Shown here: positions 5,968 through 13,773 of the stretch, one piece after another
Numbering within the stretch: position 1 is the stretch's first letter
Layout: the number at the start of each line of letters is the position of its first letter
Source of the DNA: M0108 sp937862735
GTDB taxonomy: Bacteria; Pseudomonadota; Gammaproteobacteria; Chromatiales; Chromatiaceae
Length of the DNA stretch: 18,637 bases
Assembly (NCBI GenBank): GCA_937862735.1
Contig: CALMDH010000086.1
Location: 1-18,637 of the forward strand
Reading direction: 5' to 3'
Program-made: the position numbers and the translations under genes
Notes under the pieces: model-generated
Databases searched by the model: none
What the model was told of the DNA's origin: nothing
Seen by the model: only the letters and a program-made list of their open reading frames with translations

Positions 5968-7194
5968 ATGCAACCCGTCCTCAAATCCACCAAGATGGCC
6001 AATGTCTGCTACGACATCCGCGGCCCGGTCATGGCCCGCGCCCGCCAGATGGAGGAGGAGGGCCACCACATCATCAAGCTCAACATCGGCAACCCCGGTG
6101 CCTCCGGCTTCGAGGCCCCGGAGGAGATCGTCCAGGACGTCATCCTCAACTTGCCCAACGCCTGCGGCTATGCCGACTCCAAGGGGGTCTTCGCCGCCCG
6201 CAAGGCGGTGATGCACTACACGCAGGAGAAGCGCATCCACGGCGTCCAGGTGAGCGACATTTACATCGGCAACGGCGTCTCGGAGCTGATCGTGATGGCC
6301 ATGCAGGCCCTGTTGGATAATGGCGACGAAGTGCTGGTGCCGGCTCCGGATTACCCTTTATGGACCGCCGCCGTGTCCCTGGCCGGTGGCACCCCCTGCC
6401 ACTATCTGTGCGACGAGGGGGCGGGCTGGCTGCCGGATCTCAATGACATCCGCGCCAAGATCACCCCGGCGACCCGCGCCATCGTCATCATCAACCCCAA
6501 CAACCCCACCGGGGCCCTCTACCCGGACGACCTACTGCGGGAGATCGTCGAGATCGCCCGCCAGCACCAGCTCATCGTCTATGCCGACGAGATCTACGAC
6601 AAGGTCCTCTACGACGGCGTCACTCATACCTCCATCGCCTCCCTGGCCGACGACGTCCTCTTCGTGACCTTCAATGGCCTGTCCAAGAACTATCGCGCCT
6701 GCGGTTATCGCGCCGGCTGGGCCATCGTCTCCGGCGAGAAGCGCCACGCCCGGGACTATATCGAGGGCCTGGACATCCTCGCCTCCATGCGCCTGTGCGC
6801 CAACGTCCCGGCCCAGCACGCCATCCAGACCGCCCTGGGCGGTTACCAGAGCATCGACGACCTGGTGGCCCCCGGCGGGCGCCTGTGCAAACAGCGCGAC
6901 CATGCCTACGAGCTATTGACCGCCATCCCCGGCGTCACCTGCCACAAGCCGACGGCGGCCATGTACCTCTTCCCCCGCCTGGACCCGCGGCTTTATCCCA
7001 TCCTCGACGATCAGCATTTCATCCTGGAACTGCTGCTGGAGGAGAAGGTCCTGGTGGTCCAGGGCAGCGGCTTCAACTGGCCTCATCCCGATCACCTGCG
7101 CCTGGTCTTCCTGCCCAACACCGACGACCTGGCGGAGGCCATCGGGCGCTTCGCCCGCTTCCTTGATGGCTATCGCAAGCGACATGGGACCTGA
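5968..7194 (+). CDS. alaA: AlaA-type pyridoxal-phosphate aminotransferase
   Basis: The product is a 408-residue fold-type I aminotransferase. The N-terminal KSTKMANVCYDIRGPV and LNIGNPGASGFEAP match the AlaA (glutamate-pyruvate aminotransferase) family, which makes alanine from pyruvate and glutamate in the cytosol. PLP contacts are present. NPNNPTG spans 176-182, and YADEIYDKV contains the Asp and Tyr near 207-210. The Schiff-base Lys is at 240 in FNGLSKNYRACGYRAGW. The length is full for the family. The start ATG has GGAAG about 6 bp upstream. It is probably transcribed alone, with a palindrome before it and a strong hairpin after it. No truncation or odd residue is seen. Confidence 0.92.
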   Translation: MQPVLKSTKMANVCYDIRGPVMARARQMEEEGHHIIKLNIGNPGASGFEAPEEIVQDVILNLPNACGYADSKGVFAARKAVMHYTQEKRIHGVQVSDIYIGNGVSELIVMAMQALLDNGDEVLVPAPDYPLWTAAVSLAGGTPCHYLCDEGAGWLPDLNDIRAKITPATRAIVIINPNNPTGALYPDDLLREIVEIARQHQLIVYADEIYDKVLYDGVTHTSIASLADDVLFVTFNGLSKNYRACGYRAGWAIVSGEKRHARDYIEGLDILASMRLCANVPAQHAIQTALGGYQSIDDLVAPGGRLCKQRDHAYELLTAIPGVTCHKPTAAMYLFPRLDPRLYPILDDQHFILELLLEEKVLVVQGSGFNWPHPDHLRLVFLPNTDDLAEAIGRFARFLDGYRKRHGT

Positions 7195-7203
7195 TGACCG
7201 GGA

Positions 7204-7242
7204 GTCTTCTCGCTGGCAAGACGGGTGCCAGGGCGAGGAGAC
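7204..7242 (+). terminator. Hairpin after alaA, likely transcript end
   Basis: The arms 7204-7218 and 7226-7242 pair as GTCTTCTCGC-TGGCA with TGCCA-gg-GCGAGGAGAC. There is one G-T wobble and a two-base bulge around a seven-base loop. It starts 9 bp after the alaA stop. No T-run follows, so it is not a textbook intrinsic terminator and may instead protect the 3' end. Confidence 0.5.
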
Positions 7243-7306
7243 GTGGCTTAGGCTAAGCGTCCAGAAAACTTGTGACTGGCAGTAGCCAAACCCCATAGTC
7301 AGGATC

Positions 7307-8272
7307 ATGGACAGAAAAAGACTCCTCGAACACAAGGTGCGCAACGGCCTGCAGCAACTCGGCCTGCTGGGGCTGCTGGCCTTGTTGCTCGGCTACCTGG
7401 CCTGGGTGGTGGGGGGCGAATCCTTCCTTTGGGGCACCCTGCTCGGCGTGGGTACCCTGTGGTTGATCAACCCGGTGGCCTCGCCACGCCTGCTGGTAAG
7501 GCTGTACGGCGCCATTCCCCTGACGCCCCGTGACACCCCGGGCCTCTATGGCATCGTCCAGGCCCTGGCGACGCGCGCCGGGCTGGAGCGCTTGCCGCGG
7601 CTCTACTATCTGCCCAGCCGTCTGATGAATGCCTTCGCCACCGGGCGGCGAGACGACGCGGCCATCGTCCTCTCCGATGGCCTGCTCAGGCGCCTGGAGC
7701 GGCGGGAGCTGATCGGCGTCCTGGCCCACGAACTGGCTCACGTCGCCAACGGCGACATCCAGGTGATGACCTTCGCCGATACCCTGAGCCGCATCACCAG
7801 CCTGCTGGCGTTGCTAGGTCAGATCCTGCTGCTCCTGAGCATCCCGGCCCTGCTGCTCGGTCTGGCCACCCCGCCCCTGCTTGCCCTGCTGGTGCTACTG
7901 GCGGCGCCGACCCTCAGCGCCCTGGTCCAGCTCGCCCTGTCGCGCAACCGGGAATACGAGGCGGACCTCAGCGCCGCCGAACTCTCCGGTGACCCGGTAG
8001 GTCTGGCCTTGGCCCTGGATAAACTGGAGCGCCAGCAGGGCAGTTTTTGGGAGCAGATGATGCTCCCCGGGCGCCATCTGCCGGACCCCTCTCTGCTGCG
8101 CACCCATCCCCCCACCCAGGAGCGTATCGCGCGGCTAATGGAACTGGTCCCGGATGAGTTACCCAGTCGTGCCCTGGCCTGGCCCCTGGACGATCCCCGC
8201 GAACTGCTGGCCCTCCTGGGCCGCGGCATAGAAGGGGCGCCGCGTTGGCATATCACCGGGCTCTGGCATTAG
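7307..8272 (+). CDS. HtpX-like M48 family membrane zinc metalloprotease
   Basis: The product is 321 residues. Two hydrophobic segments lie near 19-35 and 38-55. The zinc motif HELAH is at 141-145, inside RRELIGVLAHELAHVANGD. Two more membrane segments follow at about 165-200, and the third-ligand region NREYEAD is at 214-220. This is the order of the M48B/HtpX group of inner-membrane proteases that degrade damaged membrane proteins. All catalytic residues are present. The C-terminal part has the family's HPPTQERIARL. It is somewhat longer than E. coli HtpX, so I leave the symbol blank. The start ATG has AGGA four bases upstream. It is flanked by hairpins and probably forms its own transcript. 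Confidence 0.88.
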   Translation: MDRKRLLEHKVRNGLQQLGLLGLLALLLGYLAWVVGGESFLWGTLLGVGTLWLINPVASPRLLVRLYGAIPLTPRDTPGLYGIVQALATRAGLERLPRLYYLPSRLMNAFATGRRDDAAIVLSDGLLRRLERRELIGVLAHELAHVANGDIQVMTFADTLSRITSLLALLGQILLLLSIPALLLGLATPPLLALLVLLAAPTLSALVQLALSRNREYEADLSAAELSGDPVGLALALDKLERQQGSFWEQMMLPGRHLPDPSLLRTHPPTQERIARLMELVPDELPSRALAWPLDDPRELLALLGRGIEGAPRWHITGLWH

Positions 8273-8344
8273 CAGGCAAGCCTCCTGCCATGTCGTGCCT
8301 CTTGGGGTTGCGGCAAGCTGCCTTATGAAAGTTAGTGTTAAACA

Positions 8345-8508
8345 TCCCCGAAGCTTTTCATCGTCTGGTTGAGGCAAAATTAATACTTGCCCTCGTCGAT
8401 CAGCCGCAGGGCAAAGCCTGTCTTATCAACATAGTAGTAATCCCCCTCGCGAATCTGGCGAAAGGTCTGGATGCCAATGGGCAAGGCTCGTCGCAAGATG
8501 GCGGTCAG
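8345..8508 (-). pseudogene. Remnant of an AAA-ATPase-like/PD-(D/E)XK protein, N-terminal end only
   Basis: Read on the minus strand from about 8508, the sequence gives LPIGIQTFRQIREGDYYYVD then KTGFALRLIDEGKY, followed by TAA at 8382-8380. This is the N-terminal block of the AAA-ATPase_like (DUF1703-type) family, which normally continues YYFLSRPRRFGKSL. Just past the stop, CCAGACGATGAAAAGCTTC (about 8367-8349) still resembles the code for PRRFGKS with a few bases missing, so the Walker A region has been eroded by a small deletion. Nothing further of the gene is seen. It represents a different subfamily from the intact protein at 13774-15546. The 330 bp between the M48 gene and the deaminase gene hold nothing else I can support. 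Confidence 0.72.
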
Positions 8509-8598
8509 TGGCGGGATTTGATCTTTGAAACAATCGCTTGAATGTTAGCACGAGCGGATGTGCCCGCCCTCCCTGGATCTGATGAGCCAGGCCGAATA

Positions 8599-10134
8599 TC
8601 ACCAATACCGGCTTTCGAACTGACGCAAGCGCCCTTCCAGGCGCCACTGTTCGGCGGCCTTGTCATTGGCATTCAGGTAGGTCTGACAAGCGGCGGATGG
8701 GGCCTCTCCTAACGCCTGTCCCTCGCAGGCCGCCACCGGGACTGGCTCGGGCTGAGGACCGAAGGTCCGCCACAGGCTGCCGCCTCGGGCGAAGGACTGC
8801 TCTAGGCTGGTTCTTACCAACCTTTTGACCTCATGCCAGGTCAGGCCGTAAACCTGGATCGCCCGAATGAATTCCTCGGTGTGACTGCTACGGGAGATCC
8901 CCTGGTCGTCGGTGCCCAGCATGACCGGGACCCCGGCGTCCAGATAGGTCAGGAAGGGATGATCCGCACCCGTCACCCCCAGGACCTGAGCGTTGCTGGT
9001 CAGGAGGATGGAAAGGCCCACCCCCTGGTCGGCCATGTCTGCCACCAGCCCCTGCCAATCGGGCTCACTCTTCAGCGAGACCCCATGGGCGAGGCGGTTG
9101 GCGCCGGCGATCCCGACGGCCTGACTAATATGAAAGCTCAGCTCGGAGGGCGCGACGAGGTTGCCGGTCAGTTCCCCGGCATGGAGGGAGATCTTCAGCC
9201 CCGGGTATTTCCCCCGGAGGAAGGCCAGCATCGCCATGTGCTGCCCATAATTGGCCAGGGCCTGCGGATGGTCCTCCGGTGACACCAGATCCACCCCCAG
9301 CACCGCGGTCCCCCGCGCCCCCATCTCAGCGCCAAAGATGAGCGAGGCGAACACCCACTGGTTGGAAGAGGTGCGGTTGGCCTGCTGGATGAAGCGGATG
9401 CTCACCGCGCAGGCGGGCGGGGCGGGCACTTGCTCACAGCCCAGGATCGCCCGCTGCCGGGTCAGAAGATCGGCGATTTCCGCCTGGCCGGCATCCAGCA
9501 AGCCGCGGATGCCAGCCACGTAGGTCTGGTAGTCCGTCTCCAGATCGCCCGACCAGGGGAGCTGTTCGATCAGTCGGCTCAAGCCGTCACCCTGGAGGGT
9601 GATCAGCAACTCCAGATAATCTGTCTGGTCCGCCGCCGCCCGAGTGGCCGCCTCGGCGAGCATCTCTGGTTTGTGGGTGGCGCTGATCAAGCCGAAGCGG
9701 GAAAAGGTGGCGAAGAAGTGATCGTGGCCGTAGCGGGGCGGTTCCAGGGGAAAGTTGCGCATGGACAGGCCGTCGATGGCCTGGTCATAGAGTACGGGAT
9801 CGGTGATGACCTCGGCGACTGGCCGGGAGCCCTCCGCGCAGGGCGCCGCCAGGATCTGCCAGGTGGTGGTGTTGATGCAGGCGCCGTCATCGGCGGCCCA
9901 GCGCAGATAACTTTCGGCATAGGGCACCCCGACCAGATGGCTGTGGATGTCCCCACCCTTGGGCATCCCCTTGACGAACAGCGCCAGGAGGGCCGGATCG
10001 TTCCTGATCGCTTCCAAGTATTGCGCCACTCCCTGATGTGAGGTCCCTGAACCCCCGCATCCGGTCAGCAGCAAGGCCAGGATCAGGCTCTTTAGCAGGC
10101 GCTTGTGCATCGGCGAGCTAAAGCTAACTGTCAT
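8599..10134 (-). CDS. Adenosine deaminase-like lipoprotein (ADGF/ADA2-type)
   Basis: The product is 511 residues with a lipoprotein signal peptide, KRLLKSLILALLLTGC (lipobox Cys 26), so it is exported and lipid-anchored. The metal-dependent deaminase motifs are all present. They are MPKGGDIHSHLVG (His 64, 66), SLHAGE (His 318, Glu 321), RLAHGV (His 350), LLTSNAQ (380-381) and GTDDQG (Asp 409, 410). The MPKG..H.H form resembles secreted ADGF/ADA2 deaminases. A role in converting adenosine or related nucleosides to inosine in the periplasm is likely, but the substrate is inferred. The start may instead be the ATG at 10110, which begins directly at the signal peptide. It lies 129 bp downstream of the porin gene on the same strand, suggesting joint use in nucleoside scavenging. 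Confidence 0.88.
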   Translation of the reverse strand: MTVSFSSPMHKRLLKSLILALLLTGCGGSGTSHQGVAQYLEAIRNDPALLALFVKGMPKGGDIHSHLVGVPYAESYLRWAADDGACINTTTWQILAAPCAEGSRPVAEVITDPVLYDQAIDGLSMRNFPLEPPRYGHDHFFATFSRFGLISATHKPEMLAEAATRAAADQTDYLELLITLQGDGLSRLIEQLPWSGDLETDYQTYVAGIRGLLDAGQAEIADLLTRQRAILGCEQVPAPPACAVSIRFIQQANRTSSNQWVFASLIFGAEMGARGTAVLGVDLVSPEDHPQALANYGQHMAMLAFLRGKYPGLKISLHAGELTGNLVAPSELSFHISQAVGIAGANRLAHGVSLKSEPDWQGLVADMADQGVGLSILLTSNAQVLGVTGADHPFLTYLDAGVPVMLGTDDQGISRSSHTEEFIRAIQVYGLTWHEVKRLVRTSLEQSFARGGSLWRTFGPQPEPVPVAACEGQALGEAPSAACQTYLNANDKAAEQWRLEGRLRQFESRYW

Positions 10135-10263
10135 GAGAAGTCTCAGCGCACCCCTGATAATGAAAGATACTGCTGGTCAATTTCACCCGAAACCATCATG
10201 AGGAAGTTATTCAACACAATGAATATTATTAATTTTACGTGATTTTGTTCGCAAATTGAACGG

Positions 10264-11541
10264 CTAAAAGTCCAGCGTGGCCCTGAGACCGAAGACCCAT
10301 CCCCTGACATCCTCCCCGGCGCGATAACGGTCGTTCATATACTGAATATCAGCGGACAGGGCCAGCCAATCCATGGCGACGAAGCGGTAATAAGCCTCGC
10401 CGATCCAAGTGCTGGCCAGGGAGGGCTCGTCAGGCGGGGCGGCCAATGCCTCACCCTCTGCGGGTGAAGTATCCCCCGCCGGGCCTTCCAGGTAGCCCAG
10501 GGCGAGCCCGAGATTGTCCTGAGCCCGCCCCCAAGCCGTGCCAAGGACGTTGAGCCCGCCCGTGTAGCGGGCGATGTAATCGCCCAAGAGCGCATCCCCT
10601 TGCCATACCAGGCGCAGGAAGACCCCCCAGTCGCTACCCAGTTCCTGATCCAGGGAGAGGACCGCGCCCTCAGCCCGGTCCAGTCCTGACCCGGGGCCGG
10701 CGGCAAAGTCTGGCGTGGTGGTGAAATACATCAAGCGATAATTGCCCTCGCCCCAGGCTGTCCCCAGCCGGTAAGCCAAGCCGGCCGCATAGTAACTGAA
10801 CGGCTCCCCGGCCTCATTTTCTTCCCCATTCAGGCCGACGGCACTGAGGGCCCAGTCCTGATAACGCCACTCCATGGCCCCGCCGGGATCATAAGTCGGC
10901 AGATAGGAACTGTGCGAATTGGCGAAGGCGACGTTCATGAATTGGGTATTTTCATCGCTGGCGTAGGCGTTTTGATCCAGGAACGCGCCGGTGTCGAGGA
11001 TGCCTCCGGTGAATCGCAGCCCATGATCGTCAGCGAACTGGAAATCGTGGCTATAGGTCGCCACCAGCAAATAGCTGCGGTTACTGCCGTTGATATCCTG
11101 AACGTCCTCCTCCAGGCTGGCTGCCCACGGGGCCAGGGCGAAGGGTGAATCGGCATTGAGGTCATTGCCCAGGGCGAAATCGAACAGCAGATAGACCTGA
11201 TCCCGGTCGGTAAGATTCAGGGTCAGATCCGGCATCAGGGCGGCGGCGGCGCCGCATTTGTTCTCGTCCCCGGCCCCCGAGACCTGCTGACATTGCGTCG
11301 CCATAGCGAGGGTACCACCCAGGGCCAGTCGCTCAGTGACATCGTAGGCCAGCGCTTCTTGCCCAAGGAGGGTGGCGACCAGCAAGGTCAGCAATCTTGG
11401 GGCGGAAATAGGCCCTGGATGTTTTGGGCGCTCAGGGCATGGGCAGCAAGATCCAGCATTCACTTCGTCAGCTCCGAGATGAGGAGGACGCCCTGTCCCC
11501 TGAGGTCGAATGAGAATTGGCATGGGTGATGGCGCTCGCAA
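10264..11541 (-). CDS. OprB-like outer-membrane porin
   Basis: The frame encodes up to 425 residues. The signal peptide APRLLTLLVATLLGQEALA ends at about residue 65, so the true start lies well downstream of the first ATG. No good ATG precedes the signal, and a TTG or another non-ATG codon may be used. The mature part alternates polar and hydrophobic residues in beta-strand pattern and ends with LRATLDF, the C-terminal Phe needed for insertion by the Bam complex. RFTGGILDTGAFLDQNAYASDE, YQDWALSAVGLNGEE and AYYRFVAMDWLALSADIQY are in the style of carbohydrate-selective OprB porins. The solute is unknown. The next gene encodes a periplasmic deaminase, which hints at nucleoside or nucleotide uptake. 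Confidence 0.75.
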   Translation of the reverse strand: MRAPSPMPILIRPQGTGRPPHLGADEVNAGSCCPCPERPKHPGPISAPRLLTLLVATLLGQEALAYDVTERLALGGTLAMATQCQQVSGAGDENKCGAAAALMPDLTLNLTDRDQVYLLFDFALGNDLNADSPFALAPWAASLEEDVQDINGSNRSYLLVATYSHDFQFADDHGLRFTGGILDTGAFLDQNAYASDENTQFMNVAFANSHSSYLPTYDPGGAMEWRYQDWALSAVGLNGEENEAGEPFSYYAAGLAYRLGTAWGEGNYRLMYFTTTPDFAAGPGSGLDRAEGAVLSLDQELGSDWGVFLRLVWQGDALLGDYIARYTGGLNVLGTAWGRAQDNLGLALGYLEGPAGDTSPAEGEALAAPPDEPSLASTWIGEAYYRFVAMDWLALSADIQYMNDRYRAGEDVRGWVFGLRATLDF

Positions 11542-11689
11542 TGGCCTCCTCAGGCCGGGTTCGGTGAGAAATCAGGCTCGGCCTTGATCATTAAACCGCC
11601 CAACACCTCGACGAACTAGTGGATATTTGCCCTTTAAGTCTCTGATCTGTCTTGTTTCCACCCCCTCGGTTGGCCCTTAGGGTGGGCGG

Positions 11690-11905
11690 AGTTATGACCA
11701 AGGCCATCGGGCTCAATGAGGCCAGTTTGCTGATGACATTCACCAGGACGCCCAGATAGTCGGCAAGATGGAAATCCAGGGCATTACGGCCGGCGGTATC
11801 GAGCACCACATATCTGCCCCGGTCCTAGAGGCTCTGCATGGCAAGCACCAGATCGAGGGGTAACTTGGTGTGATGGATGCCGAGGAAGATAAAGATGCGG
11901 AACCA
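11690..11905 (-). pseudogene. Broken PIN-like domain gene
   Basis: On the minus strand, one frame reads WFRIFIFLGIHHTKLPLDL then VLAMQSL, a TAG at 11827-11825, DRGRYVVLDTAGRNALDFHL and ADYLG. This is the start of a family of PIN-like proteins in which NALDFH..YYLG is followed by a HIISKDTGFDP block. The amber codon replaces a sense codon in the middle of the conserved run. After ADYLG the reading becomes LVNVISKLASLSP, suggesting a deletion or shift, and the rest is lost. The 5' end abuts the RND pump fragment. It is clearly not functional. The 150 bp on its 3' side (11542-11690) hold no gene I can see. Confidence 0.6.
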
Positions 11906-11931
11906 CTTCTCACTCCGTGGGGCTGACCGGG

Positions 11932-12180
11932 CCGGGATGGAGCCGGCGGCGGCGGCCATCGAGGCGGCGCGGCAGCGGTTCCGGCCCATCGTCATGACCT
12001 CCCTGGCCTTTATCCTGGGCTGTATCCCCCTGGCCCTGGCCAGCGGCGCCGGCGCCAGTAGCCAGCACGCCATCGGCATCGGCATCATCGGCGGCATACT
12101 CGCCTCGACCCTGGTGGCCTCCCTGTTCGTGCCGCTATTTTTCGTGCTGCTGGAAGAGGCCAGCCAGCGGGGAAGGGCGC
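11932..12180 (+). pseudogene. C-terminal fragment of an RND (AcrB/HAE1-type) efflux pump
   Basis: The plus-strand frame reads AAIEAARQRFRPIVMTSLAF, ILGCIPLALASGAGASSQHA, IGIGIIGGILASTLVASLFV and PLFFVLLEE. These are the last membrane helices of a hydrophobe/amphiphile RND transporter. The other 900 or so residues are absent upstream, where the broken PIN-like gene begins. The fragment has no start or ribosome binding site of its own and ends at the 3' end of the opposing lipoprotein gene. It is a relic of a deletion or rearrangement. Confidence 0.75.
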
Positions 12181-12539
12181 TAGGGGATACCGGCGCTCGA
12201 CCCACCCTGCCCGTAAATGTAGACATAGGTGGGCGGGACCTGGGTGCCAGGTAGCTTGATGGCATTGGTCTCAAAGAAGCCGCCGAGCATCACCGTTTTC
12301 CCGGCGGGAAAGTCACCGACCTTGACCTCGTTCGCCGTGACCAGGTATTTCCCTTCCCCGGGGGGCATCTGAAAGTAAACCCGGCAGGGTGTCGACAAAC
12401 AAGTGCCGGTATCGCCCGGGGCGAGGGTGATCTCGCCCCAGCCGGTGGGGAAGCCACCCGTTGAAGCACAACTGGTCACCAGAGCCAACCCCGGTAGCCA
12501 TGCCGCTAAGCCTAAGCGATGCAGGGAGGATATTGTCAT
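12180..12539 (-). CDS. Small lipoprotein of unknown function
   Basis: The product is 119 residues with a lipoprotein signal peptide whose lipobox is LVTSC (Cys about 24), after a short hydrophobic core, LGLAAWLPGLAL. The mature part has two further Cys in GTCLSTPCRVYF, which could form a disulfide, then beta-rich sequence including KYLVTANEVKVGDFPAG and PPTYVYIYGQGG. I do not recognise a named domain. The gene appears intact although both neighbours are damaged. No clear ribosome binding site precedes ATG 12539. Confidence 0.65.
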   Translation of the reverse strand: MTISSLHRLGLAAWLPGLALVTSCASTGGFPTGWGEITLAPGDTGTCLSTPCRVYFQMPPGEGKYLVTANEVKVGDFPAGKTVMLGGFFETNAIKLPGTQVPPTYVYIYGQGGSSAGIP

Positions 12540-12577
12540 GGATGTAGGAGCCTAGATGATTCGGGGGATGTGAAAGA

Positions 12578-13375
12578 TTATCCGCCACCCACCTGCGCGG
12601 ATGTATTTCTGAGCCAGCAAGTCAGGCGGGTCGTCTCCTGAAAGCCGACCCCTTGGTACAAGGCGCGTCCGGCGCTCGAGGCCATGAGATAGAAGAAGTC
12701 AGCCCCCCGCTCCTGATGATAGGCAAGCACGGCCTGCAGCAAGGCCCGCCCCGCGCCTTGGCGTTGATATTCAGGAGGCGTGGCCATGGACCAGATCCCG
12801 ACGTAGCTGCCCATCCGCGTGGTTTGGACGAAACTCCAGATCGCGCCTTCACTGCGGGCGATGAAGTAATCCACGCCAGGCAAGGTCAAGGCTTGCGAAT
12901 TCTAGACACGCGCGACAGCGGCGGTCGGTAAGCCGAAGGTTCGCGCGGCCAACGGGATGGCCTCGGTGAGCACGGTAGAGTTATGGATATGTTCGACACG
13001 GTAGGGTTGGTTGGCCAGGTCGGGCCGGGGGGCGCGACAGATCATGAGCGGCACCTCATCCGCCGGGACGAGACCCAGGAACGCTGCCTCCGCCTTCAGG
13101 TGCGGGGTGGTTGCCTCCGTACTCAGCACCATCAGCGGTAGCCCGCGGGCCGACGCCCGCTCGTGAAAGACCCGCAGGTGCCGCGCGGCATCGGACGGCG
13201 AACCGATGTAGGCGAAATTCATGTCCGCATGGGGTTCGCCAGTGAGGATCTGCCCAGAATCGAGCAACATGTGCGCCTCGTAACCGGGCGCGGTTCGGCA
13301 GACGAGATTGCAGCCATCCATCAGGGCGCGCCAGAGGGCCGCGGGGGATGGCAGCGAAAAGGGTGGATTGGTCAT
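12578..13375 (-). pseudogene. GNAT N-acetyltransferase gene split by an in-frame amber codon
   Basis: Two same-frame segments make one protein of about 264 residues. The first (13375-12905) reads MTNPPFSLPSPAALWRALMD and ends AARTFGLPTAAVARV. A TAG at 12904-12902 follows, then NSQALTLPGVDYFIARSEG. The acetyl-CoA site is in the second part as ATPPEYQRQGAGRALLQAVL, followed by FFYLMASSAGRALYQGVGF, the usual GNAT end. Since the catalytic part lies after the stop, the product of the first half should be inactive. The reading frame is otherwise undamaged, so the mutation looks recent. Restart inside the second half (for example near 12889) would give a bare GNAT core of about 100 residues. Substrate unknown. 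Confidence 0.8.
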
Positions 13376-13614
13376 GGGTTACCCAGCGTCAGTCAATGTT
13401 CTCGACCCGCCCTCTCCCAAACAAAACTGAAAGGCTTTGAATAGCTTCCACCTTGGGATCGGAATACGTGCGATTATGGCCCAGCGGGCCTGGACCCGTC
13501 GATCAATGCGGCCTGAAAGGGCCTTACTACGAAACGAACCCACTTTCCCACCGCCTAAAAGGGCGAAATTTCCAAACAAAGCCATTTCATCAGGCATCTC
13601 CGTCCGGCTTTTCA

Positions 13615-13660
13615 GGTGGCTGGCCGCGTGTCAGCCACCCCCTCCGGGCCGTGCTAGACT
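13615..13660 (+). promoter_or_regulatory. Conserved hairpin and leader of the AAA-ATPase-like gene (copy 1)
   Basis: GGTGGCTG (13615-13622) and CAGCCACC (13632-13639) form a perfect 8-bp stem. Next come a C-rich stretch and GGCCGTGCTAGACT, which may include an extended -10 (TGcTAGACT, 13652-13660). The same arrangement occurs before the degenerate copy at 17135-17176. The 238 bp before this point (13376-13614) hold no gene I can support. Confidence 0.55.
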
Positions 13661-13773
13661 CCGTTAAACACCACTCTGGTGGCCTCAGGCTCGACGGCAT
13701 TCGCCACCACGTGAAGCCCCAACTGCTGATTTCTATCGCTGACGATCGCGCGATGGAGGTACCCGAGACCATT

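Noticed and set aside
11825..12904. Amber stop recoding, suggested by two TAG-interrupted genes
   Set aside because: arsS ends normally with TAG, and the PIN-like gene is broken in other ways too, so independent decay is simpler.
13453..13773. N-terminal extension of the AAA-ATPase-like protein
   Set aside because: The extension covers the conserved hairpin leader and lacks protein character. The start shared with the second copy is ATG 13774.
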